64,000 bases of DNA from NCBI GenBank assembly GCA_946411565.1, contig CAMKEM010000009.1, positions 1 to 64,000 on the forward strand. Direction: 5' to 3'. Shown one piece after another: positions 39,785 through 49,420 of this stretch. Position 1 is the first letter of the stretch; each line of letters begins with the position of its first letter. Source of the stretch: an uncultured Prevotellaceae bacterium. GTDB lineage: Bacteria; Bacteroidota; Bacteroidia; Bacteroidales; Bacteroidaceae. A model generated the notes under the pieces. That model was not told where the DNA came from, did not search any database, and was given only the letters and a program-made list of their open reading frames with translations. The position numbers were made by a program, and so were the translations under genes.

Positions 39785-41698
39785 TTGGTAATGTCTTTAA
39801 GGAAAAGAATCATAGAAGGAATAATGAGCATGGGAAAGTCGCTATTCTCTAAGGATAGTCTTGGCTTTCTCGTGTTCATGTATGCTCTTGGCATAGTGGA
39901 AAGCTATGCGGTTCTTTCGCATTGGAAAGGAGCAAAGGTTTATGAAAACCTATACTATGAACTTTTCCTTGATTTGCTGGTACTTGTATTTTTTGTTGCT
40001 CTTGTTCCACGGAAGATAGGGAAATTTCCTTTGCGTGCAACTGTCAGGGGCATTATCTGTGCCATTGCCTATTTGCTTGCCATTATAGATACGTTCTGTA
40101 TGGTACAGTTTGGCAATACTATTAGTCCTTCGATGCTGTTGCTTGTCGGAGAGACCACGGGAAATGAGACCGCTGAGTTCCTGAGCACATACGTTAATCT
40201 TGAGTTTGTGTTTACAACAGAACTCGGGTGGGTGTTGCTCGTATTGCTGGTGCATATTCTTTGGAAATGCCTGAAGTCTAAAGGGGAAAAGCTTTTGACA
40301 AAGATTTGGGGTAGTTCGGCTATCTTTCATTTCTCGTCCTATGCTAATCGCCTTTTCCCTTATGCCTTTTGTCTTTTCGCATTAGTCGTATTGAGTATAG
40401 GTTGGGATGCCTGTGTCATTAATAAGAAATGTATGATAAGGCATTTTAGTTGCAAGACTGTTGGCGATGTGGAGAAGGATATGAATATTCGTCCGATGGT
40501 GATGATGTATCAACCCGTTTATCGTCTTACAGATGCAATCTTTACCAATCGTCTTGTTGCTCTTCAGCTTGATCGATTGAAGGAGGAGGCAGAGAAGGTA
40601 GAACGGATGACTCCAGAACAACTTGGAATTCCTTCGGATTTGAAGGATTCCAAACCTTCGAATATCGTCCTTATCATTGGCGAGAGCTTCAACAAGTATC
40701 ATTCTCAGCTCTATGGCTATGAAAAGAAGAATACTCCACGTCAGGTGAGGCTTGAGAAGGGCGGACGACTGGTGAAGTACTCCGATGTCATGGCACCGTG
40801 GAATCTCACGAGCTTCGTCTTCAAGCACCTTATGACTACCTATACCGTTGGCGATGATGGCGATTGGTGCGACTATCCGCTTTTCTGTCAGTTGTTCCGT
40901 AAGGCTGGCTATCAGGTCAATTTCCTCACCAATCAGTTCTTGCCTCATGCCAAGGATGCAATATATGACTTCAGCGGCGGCTTCTTCATCAACGACGAGA
41001 TGCTGAGTAAGGTGCAGTTTGATGTAAGGAATGAAGAGACACACCTCTGGGATGAGGATCTGTTGAAGGATTATGCTCGACTTGTGGCTCCACCAGAAGG
41101 TGTTGTTGATACTGCCTCGGTTCCTTCTCTTACAATCTTCCATCTTATGGGACAACATGTGAATTATCGCATTAGATGTCCGAAGCAGAAGATGAAGTTC
41201 TTCCCAGAAGACTATGATTGTCCGCAGAATACGCAGAAAGAGAAAAGGAATATTGCATTTTACGATTGTGCTGTGTGGTATAATGACTCAGTTGTTGGTG
41301 CTATCGTTGATAGGTTCAAGAATGATGATGCTATAATCATCTATTTCCCAGATCATGGGGATGAGGTATATGGACCTGGCTCTTTGCATCATTGTGGACG
41401 AAATCACACGACGAATATCACCAAAAACATCGCCCAACAGGAATATGAGATACCGATGTGGTTCTATTGGACAAAGAAATATGCCAAGAGTCATCCTGAT
41501 GTGGTGTCTTCAATAAGGAAGGCAAAGAATAAACCTTTTATGACCGATGCAGTATCGCATCTTCTGCTTGGTCTTGCTGGAATAAAATGCAAGGATTATC
41601 GTCCGCAACTGGATTTGCTCAGTCCGCAGTATAACGAGAAGAGACAGCGATTGATGCAGCATCTTGTGGATTATGATGAAGTAGTAAAGGATAAATGA
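39785..41698 (+). CDS. Sulfatase-fold phosphoethanolamine transferase-like membrane enzyme; likely start ATG 39791
   Basis: N-terminal TM segments; NIVLIIGESFNKYHSQLYGYEKKNTPR, DDAIIIYFPDHGDEVYG, EIPMWFYWTKKY. Confidence 0.88.
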   Translation: MVMSLRKRIIEGIMSMGKSLFSKDSLGFLVFMYALGIVESYAVLSHWKGAKVYENLYYELFLDLLVLVFFVALVPRKIGKFPLRATVRGIICAIAYLLAIIDTFCMVQFGNTISPSMLLLVGETTGNETAEFLSTYVNLEFVFTTELGWVLLVLLVHILWKCLKSKGEKLLTKIWGSSAIFHFSSYANRLFPYAFCLFALVVLSIGWDACVINKKCMIRHFSCKTVGDVEKDMNIRPMVMMYQPVYRLTDAIFTNRLVALQLDRLKEEAEKVERMTPEQLGIPSDLKDSKPSNIVLIIGESFNKYHSQLYGYEKKNTPRQVRLEKGGRLVKYSDVMAPWNLTSFVFKHLMTTYTVGDDGDWCDYPLFCQLFRKAGYQVNFLTNQFLPHAKDAIYDFSGGFFINDEMLSKVQFDVRNEETHLWDEDLLKDYARLVAPPEGVVDTASVPSLTIFHLMGQHVNYRIRCPKQKMKFFPEDYDCPQNTQKEKRNIAFYDCAVWYNDSVVGAIVDRFKNDDAIIIYFPDHGDEVYGPGSLHHCGRNHTTNITKNIAQQEYEIPMWFYWTKKYAKSHPDVVSSIRKAKNKPFMTDAVSHLLLGLAGIKCKDYRPQLDLLSPQYNEKRQRLMQHLVDYDEVVKDK

Positions 41699-42750
41699 TA
41701 AAAATAAGTAAAACGGAATCTCAGGCGATGCGTGGAATTGCCATCCTCGCTATCGTATTACATAATTACTGTCATTGGCTCGGTAAGATGGTTCAGGAGA
41801 ATGAATACCAGTTTTATGAGCGTAATGTCAGGCGATTGATGGTTGAGGTTGCTCATCCTTCCTGGGAACTTATTGCTCATCTCATCTCTTTCTTCGGTCA
41901 TTATGGTGTGCCTGTGTTCGTGTTTCTTAGTGCCTACGGATTGGTTATGAAGTATGAGAAATCTCCGTTAGTGGTTGACGCTAATGAAGAAGGGGCTTGG
42001 ACTTTCATCTGGAAGCATTATAAGAAGCTTTTCCTGATGATGATTGTAGGATATTCCGCATACGTCATGGTTGATTATATGACACCTGCACCTCGTAGAT
42101 ATGAGTTCTGGAATGTAGTCGGTCAGTTAGGTATGTTCAGTAATCTCTACAAGGATCCCGATCATGACATCTGGCCAGGACCTTATTGGTACTTTGGTTT
42201 AATGGTGCAAATATATATAGTATATCGCTTGGTATTCTATCCCCAGAAACTGCGGACTAACAAATGGCTTATCGGTGTACTGTTCGCCGTCACCCTCCTT
42301 GCGCAGTTGTTCTTCTTGCCAGAAGGATTGTCTCTTCAATGGTATCGCTATAATGTGTTTGGCTCTCTGCCTGTCTTCATAGCAGGACTACTGTTCGCCC
42401 GACATAACCGTTTCAACGAACCTACACGCACCACATTCATCGGTCTCGCCATTGCAAGCATGGCTTTGATATTCCTGTTCAGCCTTTGGTTCGCTACGTG
42501 GATTATCGTGCCTTTCCTCATCTGCATAGGTACGGTGGCAATCGTCAAGCTTCTTCCGCAATCCCTGCTGAATATCTTTTCATGGGTTGGCGGTATATCT
42601 GCGGCTATGTTCGTGTGCCATCCAATAACAAGAAAGGTGATTATCCCGATATCACGTCATGGTGACCTCTTTGCTGGATTGTTGCTGTATCTCGTTGCCA
42701 CCATCGTTCTGGCGATGATATTTAAGAAGGTGATGGCACAATTTAGGTAA
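41695..42750 (+). CDS. Acyltransferase 3 family membrane protein
   Basis: Multi-TM; AMRGIAILAIVLHNYCHW, PVFVFLSAYGLVMKYEKS. Confidence 0.82.
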   Translation: MIKISKTESQAMRGIAILAIVLHNYCHWLGKMVQENEYQFYERNVRRLMVEVAHPSWELIAHLISFFGHYGVPVFVFLSAYGLVMKYEKSPLVVDANEEGAWTFIWKHYKKLFLMMIVGYSAYVMVDYMTPAPRRYEFWNVVGQLGMFSNLYKDPDHDIWPGPYWYFGLMVQIYIVYRLVFYPQKLRTNKWLIGVLFAVTLLAQLFFLPEGLSLQWYRYNVFGSLPVFIAGLLFARHNRFNEPTRTTFIGLAIASMALIFLFSLWFATWIIVPFLICIGTVAIVKLLPQSLLNIFSWVGGISAAMFVCHPITRKVIIPISRHGDLFAGLLLYLVATIVLAMIFKKVMAQFR

Positions 42751-42798
42751 TTAGGAACTTGCGTAGCTCGATAAGCTTGCGAATAATTTGTAACTATT

Positions 42799-43860
42799 TT
42801 GAAAATAAAGGACATAGACCTCGTAAATGTCTCTCGATTTAGAGCGGAGCACATGGGAATGGCGATGCTTTTCGTCATTCTCTTCCACGTTGGATTACCA
42901 AGGTGGAGTGATTTCTATGGTCTCCGTAGAATGGGAAACCTCGGTGTGGATATGTTCCTGTTCCTCTCTGGCGTTGGTCTGTGGTTCTCATGGGCAAAGA
43001 CCTCGCTTTTGCGGACAGGCTCCCTCCCTATGGGGAAGGGAGGGGGGAGAGGCCTTTTTTTCAAAAATTGGTTCTCTTTCTATATGCGCCGCTTAAAGCG
43101 CATCTATCCTGTATGGCTCATAATAGCGTGTTTATATTATATACCGAGATTTGACGGAGAGCATTGGATTGATCTTTTTGGTGATATCCTAATCAACTGG
43201 GATTTTTGGCTGCATGATGAGTTGACCTTCTGGTATATTCCAGCCACTATGATGCTGTATATTTTTGCACCGCCATATATGGAATTGATACGTCGTCACC
43301 CCATTTATCATTGGCTTGTACTCGTTATGGTGATGTGGTGCATACTCGTTCAATGGGTAACGCCTATACATCGGGCTGTTGGTCATATAGAGATATTCTG
43401 GAGCCGTGTGCCAATATTCTTCCTCGGAATCAATATGGGTGAGATGGTCAGGCAGAAGAAAAGCCTTGACGGACAATGTATCTGGATGGTGTGGATAATG
43501 TTCCTTATGTCGCTCTGTACGAGTATCTGGCTCGAACAAGAGATACACGGAAAGTTCCCTCTCTTCATTGAGAGAATGCTTTACATCCCACTCACCGTAA
43601 CCACCATCATTCTTCTCAACCGTGTGTTCCGTAGAACTCCACAGTGGTTTAATAAGAGCGTGGCGTGGTTTGGCGTTTTGAGTCTTGAGGCATATCTTAT
43701 TCATATAGAATTTGTACTCAAGCCACTTGAAAAGAACACAGATCTTGGATATTGGATGACATTCTTCATTACTGTTGCCGTAACAATGCCTTTGGCATGG
43801 CTTTTACATTTCTTGGTTAACAATGTCATCCTGAAATATTTATTTTGCAAACAAAAATAG
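42799..43860 (+). CDS. Acyltransferase 3 family membrane protein (carries an in-frame palindromic-element insertion); apparent TTG start
   Basis: MLFVILFHVGLP, NLGVDMFLFLSGVGLWFSWAK, FYMRRLKRIYPVWLI. Confidence 0.87.
   Translation: MKIKDIDLVNVSRFRAEHMGMAMLFVILFHVGLPRWSDFYGLRRMGNLGVDMFLFLSGVGLWFSWAKTSLLRTGSLPMGKGGGRGLFFKNWFSFYMRRLKRIYPVWLIIACLYYIPRFDGEHWIDLFGDILINWDFWLHDELTFWYIPATMMLYIFAPPYMELIRRHPIYHWLVLVMVMWCILVQWVTPIHRAVGHIEIFWSRVPIFFLGINMGEMVRQKKSLDGQCIWMVWIMFLMSLCTSIWLEQEIHGKFPLFIERMLYIPLTVTTIILLNRVFRRTPQWFNKSVAWFGVLSLEAYLIHIEFVLKPLEKNTDLGYWMTFFITVAVTMPLAWLLHFLVNNVILKYLFCKQK
43011..43055 (+). repeat. G/C-rich palindromic element inside the acyltransferase CDS
   Basis: gcggacaggctccctccctatggggaagggaggggggagaggcct; encodes RTGSLPMGKGGGRG. 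Confidence 0.87.
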
Positions 43861-43864
43861 CACG

Positions 43865-44740
43865 ATGAAAAATATCATCCGACTTACGCGACCATACCAA
43901 TGGGCTAAGAATATCTTCATACTGTTGCCGATGTTCTTCGGTGGTGCTCTTACTGATTTATCGTCAGCCAAGATGGCTCTGATGGCTTTCTTTGCGTATA
44001 GCTTTGCTGCTTCTGCAATCTACTGCTATAACGACATAATTGATGTGGAGGACGACCGTAAGCACTCGGAGAAGTGCCATCGCCCGATAGCATCAGGTGC
44101 GCTGAGCGTTGCCCAGGGCTATGTCATCATGGCATTGATGATGGTGCTATCAGCAGTAATCATAGCGTTGATGGGCGACAGGGCTTTGCTTGTCGGTGGT
44201 GTGGTGGTAGCATATTTCATTCTCGACATACTCTATTGCCGATTGCTGAAGCATTATGCCATAGTTGATGTGTGCGTGTTGTCATTCGGCTTCGTGCTGA
44301 GGATTCTTGCGGGAGGCTTTGCCACGAACATAACGCCTTCAAACTGGCTTGTGATGATGACCTTCCTGTTAACCCTCTTCCTTGCCTTTGCCAAGCGTAG
44401 GGATGATGTGGTGAGGATGCTGAAAACGGGTGAGGCACCTCGACACAACACGGAGAGATATAACCTCACTTTCATCAATCAGGCTGTGACTATCACGGCG
44501 GCGGTCACGGTGGTGAGCTATATAATGTACACGGTATCACCTGCCGTCACCCAGCGCATAGGTTCTGACTATGTTTATCTCACTTCCGTCTTCGTGATTC
44601 TCGGTTTGCTGAGATACATGCAGCTAACGCTTGTTGACGAGAAGAGCGGTGACCCGACGAAGATGCTGTATTCCGACCACTTCCTACAGTTGGTTATCGC
44701 GATGTGGTTCGCCGCGTACCTTATTATAATATATGTATAA
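43865..44740 (+). CDS. UbiA-family prenyltransferase, decaprenyl-phosphate phosphoribosyltransferase-like
   Basis: IRLTRPYQWAKNIFILLPMFFGG, YCYNDIIDVEDDRKHSEKCHRPIASG. Confidence 0.9.
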   Translation: MKNIIRLTRPYQWAKNIFILLPMFFGGALTDLSSAKMALMAFFAYSFAASAIYCYNDIIDVEDDRKHSEKCHRPIASGALSVAQGYVIMALMMVLSAVIIALMGDRALLVGGVVVAYFILDILYCRLLKHYAIVDVCVLSFGFVLRILAGGFATNITPSNWLVMMTFLLTLFLAFAKRRDDVVRMLKTGEAPRHNTERYNLTFINQAVTITAAVTVVSYIMYTVSPAVTQRIGSDYVYLTSVFVILGLLRYMQLTLVDEKSGDPTKMLYSDHFLQLVIAMWFAAYLIIIYV

Positions 44741-44766
44741 AGCCCCCCACCCCCCAAGGGGGAGTT
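44738..44766 (-). repeat. G/C-rich palindromic element abutting the UbiA stop codon
   Basis: taaagccccccaccccccaagggggagtttttt. Confidence 0.8.
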
Positions 44767-44796
44767 TTTTAGATAGTAATTAATAACTGATAAAGA

Positions 44797-45453
44797 TTGA
44801 CAATGAAAGAAAAAAATGACTTTTCGCGGACAGGCTCCCTCCCTACGGGGGAGGGCGGGGGGAGAGGCCACAGAATACTTTTCTCCGACTTCGACGGCAC
44901 ATTGACCACCTCCGATTCGATGATGTCGATAATAATATACCAGCGTGGCAAGTTGGGATTGGCTCTTTCCTTGCTCCGCATACTGCCCTGGCTAATACTC
45001 ATGTTCATGGGCAGATATTCAAATCAGCGGACAAAGGAGCGACTTCTTCACAACTGCTTCGGAAAGATGACCGAGGAAGAGTTTAATGACTTCTGTCAGA
45101 GCTTTGCCGATAGTCACAGACAGATACTTCGTAAGAGCGTTTATGATAGGCTTATGGAGGCAAAGAAGAACGGTGACGAGGTGGTGGTGGTGACTGCAAG
45201 TCCTGAAAACTGGGTGAGCAGATTGGTGCCTGAATTCAAGGTATTGGGAACAAAGATGGAGTTCAATCCTTGCTTCACGGGAAGATTCTTAACGCCCAAC
45301 TGCTATGCACAGGAGAAGGTGAACAGAATACTTGCTGCATATCCACAGCTGAAGAGCGATAGAAAAGCCTATCATGTCACGGCATTCGGTGATTCACGAG
45401 GCGACAGGGAGATGCTTGCTTTTGCTGATGAGCAGATATTTAAGCCAATATAG
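44797..45453 (+). CDS. HAD-IB family phosphatase; native start probably obscured by an inserted element
   Basis: ILFSDFDGTLTTSDSMM, VVVVTASPENWVSRLVP, HVTAFGDSRGDREML. Confidence 0.88.
   Translation: MTMKEKNDFSRTGSLPTGEGGGRGHRILFSDFDGTLTTSDSMMSIIIYQRGKLGLALSLLRILPWLILMFMGRYSNQRTKERLLHNCFGKMTEEEFNDFCQSFADSHRQILRKSVYDRLMEAKKNGDEVVVVTASPENWVSRLVPEFKVLGTKMEFNPCFTGRFLTPNCYAQEKVNRILAAYPQLKSDRKAYHVTAFGDSRGDREMLAFADEQIFKPI
44826..44869 (+). repeat. G/C-rich palindromic element at the N-terminus of the HAD CDS
   Basis: gcggacaggctccctccctacgggggagggcggggggagaggcc; encodes RTGSLPTGEGGGRG. Confidence 0.88.
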
Positions 45454-46959
45454 ATGAAGAGTATAACAGACATATTCAAGATACGTAAGGACGAGCGATG
45501 GCTAGCAATGGTGTCAGTCGTGGTATTCTCGTTCCTTAATTTCTTGACAGTCAATATGTACTGGCGAAGGTTCAGCGTGCTTTCCGGCCACTATCACCGC
45601 CTGTTCGTGAGATGGTTCAGAATTTCGGGGTTCGACCCTCTGACATACGAGGTGATATCCTACTGGGACACGGCATACAACGTGTATCGTCATCCGCTAT
45701 TGGCATTCTTCATGTGGCCGTTCGCTCAGTTGAACCAGTTGTTGATGACATTGACGGGCAAGAACTTCGCCACGGTCATCACCGCTATTATCGTCATCTT
45801 TTGCTCTCTTTATTCCGCTATATTTCTGTTCAGGATTTTTAAGGACATAATTATGGTGAAGATGCGTGAGGCTTATCTGCTCACGGCTCTCACGTTCAGC
45901 ATGGCATTCATCATGCTCTCGGCAATGGTGCCCGACCATTTCATCATGTCGATGTTCGCCCTTACCCTGACTCTCTATCTATCGGGCAAGAAACTGAGAA
46001 ACGGTTCTGCGCTCAATATGTGGCAGACGATAGCGATGTTCATCCTCACGGCTGGTATCTCGCTCAACAACGGACTAAAAATATTCCTTGCTGCTCTTGT
46101 AACCCGTAGGAAGAGATTCTTCGAGTGGCGTTATCTGCTTCTTGCAGTCGTATTGCCATGTGCCATGATATGGTGCTTTGCACGGTGGGAATACCGCACA
46201 TACGTATGGCCGAAGGAGATGGCACGTAATGAGGTTAAGGCGAAGAAGAACCGTGAATATACGGAGAAGATTCGCCAACAGGTTCGTGATTTAATCGGTT
46301 CAAAGGACTCTGCCGCCGTTGAGGCATTGACGAAGAAGATAAAGCAGCAGAAGGCTGTGGAGAAATATCGTCGTGACCACAAAAAAATATGGAACAAGAA
46401 CACGGGTAAGCCGATAGCACAGGGTGAGTTCATGCGTTGGACTGACAAGACCACCTCGCGTTGGGATGTGGCTGTGGAATGCCTCTTTGGTGAGGGAATA
46501 CAGTTGCATAGGGGCTATCTTCTTGGCGATGTGCTTCGTAACCGTCCGTTGATAGTGAGATATGACACGAACTATATTTCGGGATATATCAACTATCTTG
46601 CAGAGGTGGTTATTATTCTGCTGTTTATTGCAGGACTAATCTGTGCGTTTGTTCGTAAACGCCATGAGCACTCCGGCTCCCTCTCTACGGGAGAGGGCGG
46701 GGGGAGAGGCCTCCTGTTAACTGCTTTGTCTTTCTTCCTAATGGATATGGCTCTCCACATGGGACTTGGTTTCGGCATCAATGAGATATATATCATGTCG
46801 GCTCACTATCTCTTTGTGTTGCCTATTGGTATGGCTTATCTGTTTAAGGCGATAGAAACGCGGAAAAGGCTGTCTGTGGCTATCTATACAGTTTGTGCCT
46901 TGACCACGGTGTGGTGCTTTGCGTGGAACATAATTAACATCATTGGATATTGTCTATGA
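45454..46959 (+). CDS. DUF6080-like multi-TM protein, copy 1 (carries in-frame palindromic element)
   Basis: Multi-TM; ISGFDPLTYEVISYWDTAYNVYRHPLLAFFMWPFAQLN parallels copy 2; family name from memory. Confidence 0.7.
   Translation: MKSITDIFKIRKDERWLAMVSVVVFSFLNFLTVNMYWRRFSVLSGHYHRLFVRWFRISGFDPLTYEVISYWDTAYNVYRHPLLAFFMWPFAQLNQLLMTLTGKNFATVITAIIVIFCSLYSAIFLFRIFKDIIMVKMREAYLLTALTFSMAFIMLSAMVPDHFIMSMFALTLTLYLSGKKLRNGSALNMWQTIAMFILTAGISLNNGLKIFLAALVTRRKRFFEWRYLLLAVVLPCAMIWCFARWEYRTYVWPKEMARNEVKAKKNREYTEKIRQQVRDLIGSKDSAAVEALTKKIKQQKAVEKYRRDHKKIWNKNTGKPIAQGEFMRWTDKTTSRWDVAVECLFGEGIQLHRGYLLGDVLRNRPLIVRYDTNYISGYINYLAEVVIILLFIAGLICAFVRKRHEHSGSLSTGEGGGRGLLLTALSFFLMDMALHMGLGFGINEIYIMSAHYLFVLPIGMAYLFKAIETRKRLSVAIYTVCALTTVWCFAWNIINIIGYCL
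46669..46712 (+). repeat. G/C-rich palindromic element inside DUF6080-like copy 1
   Basis: cactccggctccctctctacgggagagggcggggggagaggcct; encodes HSGSLSTGEGGGRG. Confidence 0.87.
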
Positions 46960-48311
46960 AGAAGTTTCTGAACAGACATAGGGAGACCTTGCTTGTGGCG
47001 CTGACAGGACTTGTCATCATCGTTGCGCTCAACATAATGATGCTTCAGTATCACTATGCGGCGTGGACGAATCCGAAGGTAGGCTTCTGGAGTGCTTTCT
47101 GGAACAGATTTGAGATTTCGGGCTTCGACCCATACACATATATCGTGGTATCAAAATGGCGCACGCTATATGTTCTTTCACGTCATCCGCTGCTTGCAGG
47201 GATGATGTGGCCGTTGTCACAGCTCAACGGTTGGCTGATGGAAGAGACTGGCATCAACTGCGCCATATTCATTGTGGGTGCATTGCTCGTGGTGTGCAGT
47301 CTTTGCTCGTGGATGCTGATGTATAGGATAATGCGAAGGTTGCTGAATATGTCGGCTAAGATTAGCCTACTGCTCACCTTCTATTTCTATTCCTTCTCCC
47401 ACGTTATGCTCACCATCTTCGTGGAAGACCACATGGCATTCACACTTCCGCTACTCCTTCTCTCCATATACCTTGCAGGAAAAGCCATCAGGAAGGGTAG
47501 GACTATGCCTCTGTGGCAGTCGTTGCCGTTGCTCTTCATCTCAACAGGCATAACCACGACCAACTGCGTAAAGATAGGATTGGCAGACCTCTTTACACAA
47601 TGGGGGAGGAAGCCATTCTCAAGGATAGTGCTTCATTTCCTTATCTATCTCATTCCTCTCGGAGTGATTGGCTACTTCTATACCTATCAGCAGGAGAATA
47701 CTCAAAAAGAAGAGAAACGTAACATAGAGCGGACTGTGAACAGGCGTATGCAGCGTGATTCCGTCTTTGCCGTGCAATGGAAGAAGGAACAGGCTGACAA
47801 TAAGATACGCAAGGAGAAGCAACTCGTTCACCTTGATTTCGTCACCAACACCGACTATAAGATAGACCGTATGCCATCGCTTGTGGAGAATGTATTTGGT
47901 GAGGGATTCATCCTTCATTATCGCTATCCGCTTCGTGATGCGAATAAGGAGAATCATCGTCCGGTACTCGTGAGATACAAGTATTGGTGGAACTATGCCT
48001 TTGAGGCGTTGATAGTTGCGCTCTTTGTGGCTGGTGTGTGGTGTGGCAGAAAAGAACGCCTCATGTGGATGGTGATGTCAATGTTCCTATTTGACATGCT
48101 TCTGCACGTAGGTCTCAACTTCGCCTCTGCTGATGTATATATAATGACAGCCCATTGGGCATTCGTCATTCCGATAGCCGTGGCATATCTCATTAAGAGA
48201 ACCGCCTCCGTGCCAAAGGTCAATATGGCGGTGGTATGTGCCATACTATTCCTCACCCTCTATATGTGGGGGCATAATCTTCAAATCATCATTCAGCATA
48301 TCATCGGATGA
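46950..48311 (+). CDS. DUF6080-like multi-TM protein, copy 2
   Basis: ISGFDPYTYIVVSKWRTLYVLSRHPLLAGMMWPLSQLN parallels copy 1. Confidence 0.7.
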   Translation: MSMKKFLNRHRETLLVALTGLVIIVALNIMMLQYHYAAWTNPKVGFWSAFWNRFEISGFDPYTYIVVSKWRTLYVLSRHPLLAGMMWPLSQLNGWLMEETGINCAIFIVGALLVVCSLCSWMLMYRIMRRLLNMSAKISLLLTFYFYSFSHVMLTIFVEDHMAFTLPLLLLSIYLAGKAIRKGRTMPLWQSLPLLFISTGITTTNCVKIGLADLFTQWGRKPFSRIVLHFLIYLIPLGVIGYFYTYQQENTQKEEKRNIERTVNRRMQRDSVFAVQWKKEQADNKIRKEKQLVHLDFVTNTDYKIDRMPSLVENVFGEGFILHYRYPLRDANKENHRPVLVRYKYWWNYAFEALIVALFVAGVWCGRKERLMWMVMSMFLFDMLLHVGLNFASADVYIMTAHWAFVIPIAVAYLIKRTASVPKVNMAVVCAILFLTLYMWGHNLQIIIQHIIG

Positions 48312-49420
48312 AGGTACTGATATTAAGCACATTCCAGTCATCGGGCGGTGCAGCAATAGCCGCTACCCGACTGATGCACGCTCTTCAGCAGAATGGCGTG
48401 GAGGTCTCTATGCTTTGCAGGAAGAACATATCATTCGGTCCTGCGGGACTTAGGAAGCAGTCGTGGACAAGCATCTTCGAGCGTGCCTTTATCTGGATGT
48501 GTAACGGATTCTCCACTCGCAACCTATGGGCGACTGATATTGCCCTTCTTGGGCAGGATATCACCCATACACGCGAATATAAGGAGGCTGATGTCATTCA
48601 CCTTCATTGGGTAAATCAGGGGTTCATATCCCTTGCCTCTATCAAGAAGATGCTTGATGACGGTAAGAAAGTGGTGTGGACTATGCACGATGCGTGGAAC
48701 GCTATGGGGGCTTACCATCTCAAGATACAGCAGAAGGATGACTATCTTGAACGCAGTACCAGAAAGCGGAAACAGGCACTCTATGCAGGTGGCAGGATTC
48801 AGTTCGTTACTTGTAGTCAGTGGCTGAGAAATGAGGCTTTGACGAGTCCGCTGATGGCAAAGCAGAGGGTGGTTGCAATTCCTAATCCTCTCGATACGAG
48901 CATCTTTAAGCCTGAGCCACATCCTAATCATCGTCGGGTGCTCTTTGTGGCACAGTTCGTCAATAATCCTATGAAGGGGATGCAATATCTTGACGAGGCC
49001 GCAAGGATAATCAATGACAACTCGACCGGGCTCGGTCGAGTGGAGATAGTAGCCCTTGGCAGGGATATTCCGTATATCTCCGACACTCGTGAGATGGCAA
49101 AACTCTATGCCTCCGTGGATGCCTTTGTGCTCCCTTCCCTTTCAGAGAACCTTCCAAATACTATCATGGAAGCAATGGCTTGTGGTACGCCATGTGTGGG
49201 CTTCCGTGTAGGAGGCATCCCTGAGATGATAGACCATCTTGAGAACGGCTATCTTGCCAACTATAAGGATTCTGAGGACTTGGCTAAAGGCATACTATAT
49301 GTGCTTGATGAGAAGAATCATCAGCGTCTTGCCGATAATGCCAGAAAGAAGATAATACAGTGCTACGGAGAGGAAGCCGTTGCCTCACGCTATATCGAAA
49401 TCTATGGAAATGAGCAATAG
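48308..49420 (+). CDS. Glycosyltransferase family 4
   Basis: VLILSTFQSSGGAAIAATRLMHALQ, SLSENLPNTIMEAMACGTPCVGFRVGGIPEMI. Confidence 0.93.
   Translation: MKVLILSTFQSSGGAAIAATRLMHALQQNGVEVSMLCRKNISFGPAGLRKQSWTSIFERAFIWMCNGFSTRNLWATDIALLGQDITHTREYKEADVIHLHWVNQGFISLASIKKMLDDGKKVVWTMHDAWNAMGAYHLKIQQKDDYLERSTRKRKQALYAGGRIQFVTCSQWLRNEALTSPLMAKQRVVAIPNPLDTSIFKPEPHPNHRRVLFVAQFVNNPMKGMQYLDEAARIINDNSTGLGRVEIVALGRDIPYISDTREMAKLYASVDAFVLPSLSENLPNTIMEAMACGTPCVGFRVGGIPEMIDHLENGYLANYKDSEDLAKGILYVLDEKNHQRLADNARKKIIQCYGEEAVASRYIEIYGNEQ

Noticed and set aside
40382-41158. 258-aa antisense ORF inside the phosphoethanolamine transferase-like gene
   Set aside because: Lies wholly opposite a strong coding sequence; composition of a shadow ORF, no domain
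49021-49040. Perfect hairpin ctcgaccg-ggct-cggtcgag inside the GT4 gene
   Set aside because: Only 8-bp stem, no second copy; compatible with coding constraints although it may be a small insertion
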